From Myxococcus stipitatus (GTDB lineage: Bacteria; Myxococcota; Myxococcia; Myxococcales; Myxococcaceae): DNA of 64,000 nucleotides. The translations under genes were made by a program, and so were the position numbers. Below, one piece after another: positions 17,890 through 26,808 of this stretch. The DNA is taken from the NCBI RefSeq assembly GCF_021412625.1, contig NZ_JAKCFI010000012.1:62001-126000 (forward strand), read 5' to 3'. The notes beneath the pieces were generated by a model, which did no database searches, had not been told where the DNA came from, and saw only the letters and a program-made list of their open reading frames with translations. Position 1 is the stretch's first letter, and each line of letters starts with the position of its first letter.

Positions 17890-19329
17890 ATGTCGACGCA
17901 GTCGAGCCACGAGGCAACGCAGGCGCTCCTCTCGCTGTGTGAAAGCAAGTCGCGTTGGGACAAGGAGCTGAGCGCGGAGGCCGTGGGCCAGTGGGTGGCG
18001 CGAGGCGCGGACGTGAACGCCACCAACGCGTACGGGCAGACGCCCCTGCACCTCGCCGTCCGGGGCCCCTCCACGAAGAAGGAACCGCTGCCGAGCGTGG
18101 AGGTGGCGAGGGCCCTCATCCTGGCGGGCGCCGACGTGAACGCCCGCGACGCCAACCAGCAGACCCCGCTGCTGCGCGTCCCCGGTTCGGAGGCCAGCGC
18201 TCCGGCCGAGGCCCGCATGCTGGAGCTCATCCGCCTGCTGCGCGACGCGGGAGCGACGGCGCCCTCCGACGTGAAGGACGGACTGGGCGGCGCCTTCACC
18301 GGCCGCTCCGCGGGCGCCGCCGTCCTCCGCGAGATTCTCGACGCGGGCGCGGTCCTGGACGCCCGGGACGACAAGGGACGCACACCCCTGCACGCCGCCG
18401 CGGACGCGGGGCAGGACGCCATCGTCCGGGTCCTGTTGGAGCGGGGCGCGGAGGTGAACGCGCTCGACGGCCTGGGGCGGACACCGCTCGGCCTGGCGTT
18501 GCGCGAGAAGGAGAAGCCCTGGGTGGCGCACAACCAGCGGACACCGGGCTTCGAGGCGAGCATTCTCGCCCTGGCGGGCGCGGGAGGTCGGCCGCGCGTC
18601 CCCTTCGCCTGGAGCGAGGACCCCTTCGCCCCCTTCCCCGTCGACGAGGCGGCCGTTCGCGCCGCGCTCGGGGACGAGACGCTGTCCTTCTCCCACCCCT
18701 TCGACTCGGCCCAGGAGTTCGCCACCGGCCTCCACGGCTGCGGGGAGCCCGCGCGTTCGCTGGACAAGCTCCAGCGACTCGCCCGCACGCTGACCGTCCC
18801 GCCGCGCAAGGTGCACTTGAAGGGTCCTCGGAGCCTGGTGGCTCCGTTCTTCCATCACGGCGACCTGGAGGTGGACGGCGACCTGGAGGTCCTCACGGCG
18901 TTCGCCGTGACGGGCTCCGTCACCGTGCATGGCGTGGTGACCGACGGGTCCAACGCGTCCCTCGTCATCATCACGGGAGACCTGCGGTGCCACGGCCTCT
19001 ACACCGACCGGGAGTTCACCGTCGGAGGCGACCTCGAGGCGCGCGACGTCGTGCTCGGCTACTACAACGACCACGTCCTCGCCGCCCGGAGCATCAAGGC
19101 CCGGGTCGTCATCGAGGATGACCACGCGGTCGACGGCGTCGTCGAGGCCGAACACCACTTCGACATGGACACCTACGCCATGGACGAAAGCGTGGGCGAC
19201 AGATTGAAGCAGTTGTTCGTCGACGAGGTCCTGAAGAACACGGCCCCGGACGACGAGGAGCCGCCACGGCTCGACAAGCACGCCCTCTTCGACCGCCTGC
19301 GAAAAGGCCAGCCCGTCTTCCGGCGTTGA
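17890..19329 (+). CDS. Ankyrin-repeat protein with C-terminal beta-solenoid region
   Basis: 479 residues, no signal peptide. Residues 35-215 carry ankyrin repeats with the classic loops GADVNATNAYGQTPLHLAV, GADVNARDANQQTPL, AVLDARDDKGRTPLHAAA and GAEVNALDGLGRTPL. After a less regular middle, residues 330-430 show short repeating strands (LEVDGDLEVL, VTVHGVVTDG, LVIITGDLRCHG, FTVGGDLEARDV). These look like bactofilin-type or polymer-forming beta-helical rungs. Ankyrin repeats bind proteins, so the pairing suggests a cytosolic scaffold. ATG 17890 was chosen over 17845, whose extra 15 residues show no bias. Confidence 0.8.
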   Translation: MSTQSSHEATQALLSLCESKSRWDKELSAEAVGQWVARGADVNATNAYGQTPLHLAVRGPSTKKEPLPSVEVARALILAGADVNARDANQQTPLLRVPGSEASAPAEARMLELIRLLRDAGATAPSDVKDGLGGAFTGRSAGAAVLREILDAGAVLDARDDKGRTPLHAAADAGQDAIVRVLLERGAEVNALDGLGRTPLGLALREKEKPWVAHNQRTPGFEASILALAGAGGRPRVPFAWSEDPFAPFPVDEAAVRAALGDETLSFSHPFDSAQEFATGLHGCGEPARSLDKLQRLARTLTVPPRKVHLKGPRSLVAPFFHHGDLEVDGDLEVLTAFAVTGSVTVHGVVTDGSNASLVIITGDLRCHGLYTDREFTVGGDLEARDVVLGYYNDHVLAARSIKARVVIEDDHAVDGVVEAEHHFDMDTYAMDESVGDRLKQLFVDEVLKNTAPDDEEPPRLDKHALFDRLRKGQPVFRR

Positions 19330-19340
19330 GGCCCGCGCCA

Positions 19341-19370
19341 CCCCGCCCGGCGGAGCAATGCCGGGCGGGG
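19341..19370. terminator. Strong bidirectional hairpin
   Basis: CCCCGCCCGGC (19341-19351) pairs perfectly with GCCGGGCGGGG (19360-19370) around an eight-base loop, between the convergent stops at 19329 and 19390. Confidence 0.75.
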
Positions 19371-19389
19371 CGAGCGGGGACGCGGCCTC

Positions 19390-20583
19390 TCAGACCCCGT
19401 CGTCGTAGCAGAAGCCGTAGCTGCGATCCCAACCACCGCCCACCAGCGGATAGGCCATGTAGCCGAAGCCGTCGCCCGGAGCACACTCGGAGCGAGCGCG
19501 GTGGTACGGGACGCAGGTCGGGGCCTTCGGTCCGGCGGCGCCATCCAGGTCGAAGCAGGTGCCGCGAGCGCCCTCGACGCCGCAGAACTCCCCGGACGAC
19601 TGGCACTCCTCACCAATCACCGCGGGGTCGAAGTAGAAGCCGAACGGCTCCAGGACGGCCTGCTCGATGCACAGGCCGTAGACGCCGCAGATGGTGCCCG
19701 AGGGGCAGCCGGGGTTGGCGGCCATGAAGTCACACGTCTTGAGGCACTGGGCGTCGTTGCTCAGCAGGTCCGTGCAGGCGAAGCCCTGGTGGCAGTCGGT
19801 GGTGGTGAGCTCGTACTCGCCATCACCCGGCGTCGCGGTGCACGCCTCGCCCTGGGTCTTCGTGCCCAGCGCGCGCTGGAGGGTCCCGTCGGAGGCCGCG
19901 TAGTCGTCGGCGACGCACGCGGTGCCCGGCAGGTTCGACGTCAGCGAGCCCTGGCGCGGATCGCAGCCACCCGGGCGCACGGTGTTCCACGTCGCGAAGC
20001 GGATCCACCGGCACTCGCCGCCCGGCACCACCGTGGAGCCGGTGTAGGGACCGGACGTGGGCGTGGACACCTTCGACTCGCGCAGCACGACGTTCGACAC
20101 CGCGCCGATGGTCTGCTGCGGCGACACCGGGAGCGCGAGCAGCAGCGCGCCCGAGTCGGCCACGAACAGCTTCTGCGTCGACGTGCCGATGTCCTGGTAC
20201 GCGAAGACGCACTGCTCGCAGGTGAAGGTGTTGGCCCCACCCAGCGCCAGGTCATAAAGGCCGGGCCGCGTGTTCAGGTCCAGGCGGATGCGGACCTCGT
20301 CGCGCGTCGCGCCGCCACCGAAATTGACGGCGTCACCTCGGAAGGTCGGCTGACGCTCGTACTGCACCGGCGTCAGCTGGATGCCGTTGTACATCTCTCC
20401 CACGGAGATCTCCGTACAGCCCGCGGGGGGATTCAGGAACCGCGCCTCCTGCTCCGCGACGACGATCTGCGCCTGCTCCGGCGTCTGCTGCTCGGGCGCC
20501 ACCGGCGCCTGCGTCTGCTGCCCGCAGCCCACGACGCCCACGAGGAGCATCGCGCTCCAACCCAAACCGTTCACCGACTTCAT
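19390..20583 (-). CDS. Cys-rich lipoprotein of unknown function
   Basis: 397 residues. The signal peptide ends with lipobox V-V-G-C (Cys20), followed by a Gln/Pro-rich linker. Residues 50-200 look beta-rich, with LYDLALGGANTFTCEQC reminiscent of pre-peptidase or lectin-type beta-sandwiches. The C-terminal 200 residues contain about 16 Cys in spaced pairs (GEACTATPGDG, DCHQGFACTD, GCPSGTICGVYGLC, GEECQSSGEFC), like the Cys-rich cell-surface proteins typical of myxobacteria. No catalytic residues were recognised. ATG 20583 follows GGAGAGTGGAAG. Upstream in-frame ATG 20613 was rejected. Confidence 0.75.
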   Translation of the reverse strand: MKSVNGLGWSAMLLVGVVGCGQQTQAPVAPEQQTPEQAQIVVAEQEARFLNPPAGCTEISVGEMYNGIQLTPVQYERQPTFRGDAVNFGGGATRDEVRIRLDLNTRPGLYDLALGGANTFTCEQCVFAYQDIGTSTQKLFVADSGALLLALPVSPQQTIGAVSNVVLRESKVSTPTSGPYTGSTVVPGGECRWIRFATWNTVRPGGCDPRQGSLTSNLPGTACVADDYAASDGTLQRALGTKTQGEACTATPGDGEYELTTTDCHQGFACTDLLSNDAQCLKTCDFMAANPGCPSGTICGVYGLCIEQAVLEPFGFYFDPAVIGEECQSSGEFCGVEGARGTCFDLDGAAGPKAPTCVPYHRARSECAPGDGFGYMAYPLVGGGWDRSYGFCYDDGV

Positions 20584-21200
20584 CTTCCACTCTCCGTCGC
20601 ACTCGGCCGCCATGGCGCGGCCGACCAGGTGACTCCTGGTGATGTTGGCTTTGACGCAGTCGAGTGACAGATGCGCTCACGTCGCCTTACCGGCCTACGA
20701 ACGTGGCGCCCCCGAACGGGGACCGCTCGACCTGCACACCCGCTGAACGGAAATCCTGGAGAAATGTCGCAAACAGGCCCACGCGAAAATTCGCGTGTCA
20801 GAGGCAGATGCAACCCTGGGGCAGGAGGCAAGTCGGGCCCGCCTGGAGGCGCGGGCGCGACGGGGCAGTGGAGCGTCGGAGCGGGGCGACGTCGAGCACG
20901 GCCGGTACACGTCGAACGCCTGGGTCGCGGAGGTCTCGAGCAGGATTCGTGGAGGCCCCGCGCTCGGGTCGAACCGGTCGAGGTCGATGCGGAAGCAGGC
21001 CTCGTCGTGCGTCCACGAGGAGCTCTCCGACCAGCCATCCGGAGGGCCGCGAAGGGCCGCGCATCGCCGCCCACGTCCTCCGTCGAGGGCCGGGCTCGCG
21101 GCGCCAGCCCCACACGCCCCAGCCCACTAGATGACGACTCGCACCTCAAGTCTCGGTGTGGGGTTGACGCACCCGTAGCGGCATAGAAGTCTTTCCCGCC
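20584..21200. other. Intergenic stretch with a probable gene remnant
   Basis: No complete gene is present in these 617 bases. It holds the promoter of the lipoprotein gene at the left end and of the methyltransferase at the right end, and a coding-like minus-strand stretch listed separately. Confidence 0.6.
20695..21126 (-). pseudogene. Probable remnant of an unidentified protein gene
   Basis: A minus-strand frame is open from about 21126 to 20695 but has no ATG, GTG or TTG before 20910. Between 21036 and 20956 every third position is G or C, and the reading is protein-like (SSSWTHDEACFRIDLDRF, then ILLETSATQAFDVY). Coding bias fades after about 20900. I read this as a decayed or truncated gene. 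The family was not recognised. Confidence 0.4.
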
Positions 21201-22016
21201 ATGTCCCTCTCCCGCCAGGTCCTGACGCGAATTCGCCGCGGTCTCCACGCGGCACTTGCCGACCTCCCGACCACCCCCAATGACGTGCAACCCGCCCCGA
21301 GCAAGCCCGCGTCCAACGAGGTCATCCAGACCTCCGGCGCGAAGCACCTCTGGACCGATGGCCTGCACGATGAAATCGCGTTCTGGGACAAATGGTTCCG
21401 GACCCGGGGAGACGCCTGGCCCGAGGACTATCTGAGCCGCCTGGACCCGAACCTGCCGCTCGCGGACTCCGTCGTGCAGCACCTGCCGCGTGGAGCATCC
21501 GACGTCCCGCTGGAGATCCTCGACGTGGGCGCCGGTCCGCTGACCATTCTGGGCAAGCAGGTGCCGGGCCGGACGATCCGCATCACGCCCGTGGATCCCC
21601 TCGCGGACGTCTATCGCCGCATCATGGACAAGCACGGCGTGACGCCTCCGGTCGCCACGTCGTGGTGCCATGGGGAGCTGCTGACCGAGCGCTTCCGCCC
21701 CAACACCTTCGACCTGGTCTGGGCGCAGAACTCGCTCGACCACAGCTACGACCCGCTGCGCATCATCGAGCAGGCCCTGACCGTGACCCGCCCCGGCTGC
21801 CGGGTGGTGCTCACGCACATCCGCAACGAGGCCCTGAACGAGAACTACCAGGGCCTCCACCAGTGGAACTTCGACGGCGAGGGGAGCGACTTCGTCATCT
21901 GGAATCCGAGGACGCGCGTCAACGTGACGAAGCAGCTCGGCCATCTGGCGGAGATCCGGACCCAGCTCTCGCCCGCCTCCGTCGTCGTCAGCCTGTTGAA
22001 GACGACGGAATCCTGA
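21201..22016 (+). CDS. Class I SAM-dependent methyltransferase
   Basis: This 271-residue soluble protein contains a Rossmann methyltransferase core. Motif I is LEILDVGAGPLTILG (about residue 108). The acidic second strand is ITPVDPLADVY, then FDLVWAQNSLDHSYDP (motif IV/post-I, about 170) and ALTVTRPGCRVVLTHIRNEA. The N-terminal 50 residues include HLWTDGLHDEIAFWDKWF, similar to the cap of sugar or small-molecule methyltransferases. The substrate is unknown and no partner genes are adjacent. Confidence 0.82.
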   Translation: MSLSRQVLTRIRRGLHAALADLPTTPNDVQPAPSKPASNEVIQTSGAKHLWTDGLHDEIAFWDKWFRTRGDAWPEDYLSRLDPNLPLADSVVQHLPRGASDVPLEILDVGAGPLTILGKQVPGRTIRITPVDPLADVYRRIMDKHGVTPPVATSWCHGELLTERFRPNTFDLVWAQNSLDHSYDPLRIIEQALTVTRPGCRVVLTHIRNEALNENYQGLHQWNFDGEGSDFVIWNPRTRVNVTKQLGHLAEIRTQLSPASVVVSLLKTTES

Positions 22017-22028
22017 GCGCGCCGTTCG

Positions 22029-22502
22029 TCAGGGCGAACAGCTCTGCCCCGAGGGCGACGTGGGGTCGATGGCGAGCGCGTGCGCGACCGCCGGGGTCGC
22101 GGGGCCCGGGTCGAAGCCGACGGGCAAGGGCGCGGCGTCACAGGTGCCATTGAAGGCATCCACCTGGCCGATGAGCGAGGCGATCAGCGTGCAGTTCGTG
22201 CCCCCCAACGCGGCCACCGCGTCACTGACGAGCGAGGGCGGCGTGGGGACGGCACCGAACAGGCGCTCGTTGCAGGTCGCCACCAGCGTCTGGCGCGCGA
22301 GCAGGAAGCGGAGGCGGTCCAGCTCGCTGCGCTCCGTGTTGTTCGGGTACATCGAGGGGTCGCCCCAGAGCAGCCCCTCCGCGGCCGTCAGCGTGCTGAT
22401 GGTCCCGATGGCCCCCAGCGGGATGGGGCCGAGCGCCAGGCATTGCTCGAGCGCCGGGATGTGATTCTTGTAGAAGCCCGTCGTCCGCGTCGCGTTCGCG
22501 CA
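22029..22502 (-). pseudogene. 5'-truncated gene for a secreted-type protein
   Basis: A coding-like minus-strand frame of 157 codons ends at 22029. It starts in sense near Cys at 22502 with CANATRTTGFYKNH, which recalls the TxGxWKxH segment I know from larger myxobacterial surface proteins, and later has five further Cys. The frame stays open back to about 22606, but that part lacks coding bias. No start codon occurs before ATG 22352, which would cut the domain in half. The 5' part of the gene seems lost. A GTG/ATG start at 22352 giving 107 residues is the alternative. Confidence 0.55.
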
Positions 22503-22676
22503 AGGCTGCGGGGGCCAACGGTGACCGCGTGGGGAAACGCGAGGGCGCGTCTGGGCAGGACGGCGCCCTCGCCCTGACTCCTCCGACGCCTGGGAACGCG
22601 GAGGAGGTCCTCAAGGTGGGATGACGACGGAGTCAGGCGGGGACCGTCGCTTCCCTCGGTAGCGCGGTTCGTTCGA

Positions 22677-23117
22677 CTACCGCGAGGTGCCCTGGCACCA
22701 ACCCGCGCTGCTGCACGTGCGCCGGCCATCACACTGGCAATGGGAGTTGCAGCGGTTGGAGCCCTGGGGATTCCACGCCTCGTTCCAGTAGTACCAGGGG
22801 CTCGTGCAACCCACCGCCGGCCGCGCGACGCCCTGGCACCACCCCGCGCTGCTGCAGGTGCGCATGCCATCGCACTCACAGGAGTTGTAGCACCGGTTCG
22901 GCCCCCGGGGATTGCGGGCCTCGTCCCGATAGTAGTTGTAGAACTGGCAGCTCTGGAGCTCCTGCTCCGACGCCGTGAGGACCTCCTCCTCGGGCAGATA
23001 CGCCTCCAGGCCCTCCCCTTCCGCCCCCGGCGCTCCACCACACCCCACGCCCAGGAGCAGGAACATCGACGTCAACGACACGACAACACCTTGCACGACG
23101 GAACGACGAACAGCCAC
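22677..23117 (-). CDS. Lipoprotein with two tandem Cys-rich repeats
   Basis: 146 residues from GTG 23117, preceded by TTGGGGGTCGCC. The signal peptide ends L-G-V-G-C with Cys26, then an acidic linker. The mature part is two copies of a unit of about 43 residues. The copies share NPRGPNRCYNSCECDG and NPQGSNRCNSHCQCDG, and both end RTCSSAGWCQG. Six Cys per unit in identical spacing imply three disulfides per repeat. It could be a small extracellular binding or bacteriocin-like protein, but no family was recognised. A longer start at 23180 exists with poor bias. Confidence 0.7.
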   Translation of the reverse strand: MAVRRSVVQGVVVSLTSMFLLLGVGCGGAPGAEGEGLEAYLPEEEVLTASEQELQSCQFYNYYRDEARNPRGPNRCYNSCECDGMRTCSSAGWCQGVARPAVGCTSPWYYWNEAWNPQGSNRCNSHCQCDGRRTCSSAGWCQGTSR

Positions 23118-23252
23118 GGCGACCCCCAATGAAAGACAGACGCTCGTCTGGTCCAGCCAGACGGCGGCCTCGTATTCCATGGGCCAGGTCCCGGCAATCG
23201 CCCCCGCGCCCGGACGACAGGGGCGATGGATTGTGGATGGCGCCGACGTCGT

Positions 23253-26000
23253 TCAGAGCACCTTCACGGCCTTCACCATGTCCGGTGACAGCTCCTCGTG
23301 CGGCAGGATGTCGAACCCCAGGCTCTTGCTGACACCTTGCATGGCGCGGTTTCCCGCCAGGATGTCCGCGACGATGCGTCGCATGCCCCAGTCGCGCCCC
23401 ACCTCCACCAGCCGGCGCAACATCTCCGTCCCCAGCCCCTGGTGCTGCACCTCGTCGCTGATGAGGATGGCGAACTCCGCGTCCGCGGCGCCCCGGAGTC
23501 GGGTCAGCCGCCCCACCCCGATGATTTCGCCGCCACGGCGCTCGGCCACCAACGCCAGTTCGCGCGAGTAGTCGTTGAAGCAGATGCGAGACAGCCGTTC
23601 GTGCGCCACGCGCGTACTCAGCTGTATCAGCCCCGCATAGCGCAGGAACACCGTCTGCTCGGACAGCGTCCGGTGGAAGCGCTCCATCCTCGGTTCGTCC
23701 TCGGGACGGATGGGCCGCAGCATCAGCTTCTCCCCACTGCGCATCTGGAAAGGAGCCACGTACTGCTGGGGATAGGGGGCGATGGCCAGCCTCGGCAGCT
23801 CCTCCTCCGTCACTGTCCGGGGGTGCAGCACCACGCGCGCGTCCAACGCCAGCAGCCGCTCCGGCGACGCCAGCAGGGGATTGATGTCGATCTCCTTCAC
23901 GAACCGCTGCTCGACCACCAGCATGCTGAAGCGCACCATCAGCCGCTCCAGCTCCTTCAGGTCGACCGGCCTCGCGCCCCGCACACCCTGCAGGGCGGTG
24001 TAGATGCGCGTCTGCTCCATCATCCGGCGCGCCAGGGTCGTGTTCAGCGGAGGCAGGCCCAGCGCCCGGTCCTTGAACACCTCCACCAGGGTCCCCCCCG
24101 TGCCGAACAACAACACCGGTCCGAACTGCGGGTCCGGGCTGCTCCCGATGATGAGCTCCTGCCCGCCCAGGCGCACCATGGGCTGCACGGTGGCGCCGTC
24201 GAACGCGTCCGCCTTCCCGGCCGCCACGAGGGACTCCCGGATGCCTCGGAACGCCGCCCTCACGGCATCGACGTCCGGCAGGTTCAGTCGCACGCCGCCC
24301 ACGTCCGTCTTGTGCGTCACCGTCGACGAGTGGAGCTTGAGCACCACCGGGAAGCCGAGCGCCGCGGCCTCGGTCACCGCGGCGTCCTCCGTGGTGGCCA
24401 GTCGCGTCTCCACCGTGGGAATCCCGTAGGCCGCCAGCAGCTGCTTGGACTCGTACTCCGTCAGCAGCGTGCGCCCGGCGGACCGCGCCTCGTGCACCAG
24501 CCGGTGCGCCAGGTCCCTCCCACCTGCGGGCTCCTCCGTCAGCGTGGGCGTTTCATAGAGCCCCGCGAGGTTGTACGCGTAGCGCCACATGTAATTGAAG
24601 ATGCGCGCGGCCGTGTCCGGATAGTTGAACGTGGGGATTCCCGCGTCGTTGAGGATGCGCTCCCCGGCGGCGACCTCCGAGCCGCCCATCCAGCTGGCCA
24701 GCACCGGCTTGCCCAGGAGCTTCGCGTAGGGCTTGAGCCGGTCCGCGGTCTGCGTGGGCTCCGTCATGTCCTGGGGCGTGAGGATGACGAGCAGGCCATC
24801 GCTGTTCGGATCCCTCCCCGCGACCTCCAGCGCCTTCGCGTACCGCTCCGGGTCCGCGTCGCCCAGGACGTCCACCGGATTGCCATGGCTCCATTGCGGC
24901 GGGAGGAAGGCATCCAACGCCTTGCGCGTCTCGTCCCCCAACGCCGCCAGCTCGCCCATGCCGGAGACGAGCGCGTCCGTGGCGAGCACCCCCGGTCCCC
25001 CCGCGTTGGTGAGCACCGTGAGTCGCCGCCCCGCGGGGCGCGGCTGTCGTGCCAGCGTCTCCGCCATGTAGAAGAGGTCGGAGATGGAGTCCACGCGCAG
25101 CACGCCCGAGCGGCGGAAGGCGGCGGTCAACACCTCGTCGCTTCCGGTGAGCGTGCCGGTGTGTGACGCGGCGGCCTTCGCCGCCTGCGCGGTGCGTCCG
25201 GCCTTGATGACGATGATGGGCTTGGTGAGAGCCACCTCGCGCGCGGCCGACAGGAACGCGCGCGCGTCGCCGATGGACTCCATGTACAGCAGGATGGAGC
25301 GCGTCAGCGGGTCGTCCGCCAGGTAGTCGATGAGGTCGCCCCAGCCCACGTCGAGCATCGAGCCCACGGAGACGAAGGCGCTGAAGCCCACCGATTCGCG
25401 CAGGCTCCAGTCGAGGATGGCCGTGAGCAACGCGCCGCTCTGGCTGATGAAGGCCACGTTGCCGGGCCGCGCCATCGCCCCGGCGAAGGTGGCGTTGAAG
25501 CCCGTGGGGGGCCGCATGACGCCCAGGCAGTTGGGACCGATGATGCGGATCCTCGCCTGCTGGGCGATCTGGAGGATCTCGGCCTCCAGCCGCGCGCCCT
25601 CCGGCCCCGTCTCCTTGAAGCCCGCGGAGATGATGATGGCGCCCTGGACGCCCACCTCGGCGCATTCACGGATGACGTCCGGGACGGCTGGAGCGGGCGT
25701 GACGACCACCGCCAGGTCCACCGGCTCCGGCAGCGCGCGCAGGGACGGCCAGGCGCGGATGCCCAGCACGTTCTGCCGCTTCGGGTTGATGGGGTAGACG
25801 GTCCCGCCGAAGGGGTTGCTGATGAGGTTCCACAGCACGGTGCGGCCCACGCTGCCAGGGCGCTCGCTCGCGCCGACCACCGCGACCGCGCGGGGCTTGA
25901 AGAGGATATCCAGTGGCTGCCGCAGCCGCTGCTGCTGGTGCAGCACGTCGTAGGAGGGGTCCGTCTTCCGGGAGCCAGGGCCAGGCGAGCGAGAGTCCAT
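23253..26000 (-). CDS. Bifunctional acyl-CoA synthetase (NDP-forming)/GNAT acetyltransferase (Pat-like)
   Basis: This 915-residue fusion has three parts. First is a CoA-binding Rossmann domain (FKPRAVAVVGASERPGSVG, about residues 30-60) and succinyl-CoA-synthetase-like domains with the phospho-His loop AAASHTGTLTGSDE. Second is an ATP-grasp domain (YESKQLLAAYGIPTVETRLA; VLKLHSSTVTHKTDVGGVRL). Third is a C-terminal GNAT domain (LRPIRPEDEPRMERFHRTL; HQGLGTEMLRRLVEVGRDWG). The layout matches the Pat/YfiQ protein-lysine acetyltransferases, which acetylate acetyl-CoA synthetase and other enzymes. Here the synthetase half keeps its His loop, so it may be catalytic rather than only regulatory. ATG 26000 was chosen. 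Confidence 0.9.
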   Translation of the reverse strand: MDSRSPGPGSRKTDPSYDVLHQQQRLRQPLDILFKPRAVAVVGASERPGSVGRTVLWNLISNPFGGTVYPINPKRQNVLGIRAWPSLRALPEPVDLAVVVTPAPAVPDVIRECAEVGVQGAIIISAGFKETGPEGARLEAEILQIAQQARIRIIGPNCLGVMRPPTGFNATFAGAMARPGNVAFISQSGALLTAILDWSLRESVGFSAFVSVGSMLDVGWGDLIDYLADDPLTRSILLYMESIGDARAFLSAAREVALTKPIIVIKAGRTAQAAKAAASHTGTLTGSDEVLTAAFRRSGVLRVDSISDLFYMAETLARQPRPAGRRLTVLTNAGGPGVLATDALVSGMGELAALGDETRKALDAFLPPQWSHGNPVDVLGDADPERYAKALEVAGRDPNSDGLLVILTPQDMTEPTQTADRLKPYAKLLGKPVLASWMGGSEVAAGERILNDAGIPTFNYPDTAARIFNYMWRYAYNLAGLYETPTLTEEPAGGRDLAHRLVHEARSAGRTLLTEYESKQLLAAYGIPTVETRLATTEDAAVTEAAALGFPVVLKLHSSTVTHKTDVGGVRLNLPDVDAVRAAFRGIRESLVAAGKADAFDGATVQPMVRLGGQELIIGSSPDPQFGPVLLFGTGGTLVEVFKDRALGLPPLNTTLARRMMEQTRIYTALQGVRGARPVDLKELERLMVRFSMLVVEQRFVKEIDINPLLASPERLLALDARVVLHPRTVTEEELPRLAIAPYPQQYVAPFQMRSGEKLMLRPIRPEDEPRMERFHRTLSEQTVFLRYAGLIQLSTRVAHERLSRICFNDYSRELALVAERRGGEIIGVGRLTRLRGAADAEFAILISDEVQHQGLGTEMLRRLVEVGRDWGMRRIVADILAGNRAMQGVSKSLGFDILPHEELSPDMVKAVKVL

Positions 26001-26082
26001 GCGAGTGGCGTGTTTGGAACGGCCGCCGTCCCAGCGCAAGGCTCACGCTTCCCGACAGTACGCCAGCCATCACCCGGCGGAG

Positions 26083-26808
26083 TCAGTCGAGGCCGGCCTT
26101 CCCGAGGGACCAGTAGGCCTTCACCTTCTGGCCCGCGACGGGCGCGCGCTCCGAGCGAAGCCGCTCACGCAACGCCTGGATGGCCTGCGCCCGGCCCGTC
26201 ATGACCAGGTGCGCGTGGGACTGCCGCCCCAGCGCCTCACGCAGCCTCGCCTCCACCTCCGGCAGGTGCGCGTCGCCATCCCGCCGCTCCACCAGGACGG
26301 CATCCGCGAGGCCCAGCTCCGCCAGCACCCCGGTGGACTCGGCGCGGGAGGAGACCTCGAAGACATATTCCGCGGACCGCGCTCCCGGGCGGAGGTTTCG
26401 CAGCGTGTGGGCGACGGCGAAGGACGTCTCGTCACCGAAGAGGACCACGGGGCCGACGAGGGACTCGAGCGACAGGGAGCCTCGGGGACCGAAGAATTGG
26501 CAACGGTCTCCGACCTTGACGTTCCGGCCCCAGCGCGCGCCCGGGCTGTCGCCGTGCATGTAGACGAGGAACCGGGTCGAGCCGAGCGTCGCGTCCCAGC
26601 TCAGCGGGGTATATGTCCGCATCAACCCCACGTCCGGGAGGTACACCTGCACCTTGTCGCCCGCGCACCACTCGATGTCGCGCAGGGCCTCGCCCGCCAT
26701 CTCCACGAGACGGAAGTGCTCGGAGACCTCCCGCACCTGCGCCACCCGCGCCTCCCGGAAGAGGAAGCGCCCCAGCACGCCATTGATGAAGGCCAGCCCC
26801 GAAGCCAT
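26083..26808 (-). CDS. Siderophore-interacting FAD-binding protein (ferric reductase-like)
   Basis: 241 residues of the NAD(P)H:flavin oxidoreductase fold. The FAD-binding motif MRTYTPLS (R-x-Y-T) is clear, with a beta-barrel before it (FRLVEMAGEALRDIEWCAGDKVQVYLP). PVVLFGDETSFAVAHTLRNL lies in the pyridine-nucleotide domain and HLVMTGRAQAIQALRERLR at the end. Family members release iron from ferric siderophores. ATG 26808 has GGGAG eight bases upstream. The longer GTG start at 26823 is possible. It lies 82 bases upstream of the synthetase gene on the same strand, but no siderophore genes are in view. Confidence 0.85.
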   Translation of the reverse strand: MASGLAFINGVLGRFLFREARVAQVREVSEHFRLVEMAGEALRDIEWCAGDKVQVYLPDVGLMRTYTPLSWDATLGSTRFLVYMHGDSPGARWGRNVKVGDRCQFFGPRGSLSLESLVGPVVLFGDETSFAVAHTLRNLRPGARSAEYVFEVSSRAESTGVLAELGLADAVLVERRDGDAHLPEVEARLREALGRQSHAHLVMTGRAQAIQALRERLRSERAPVAGQKVKAYWSLGKAGLD

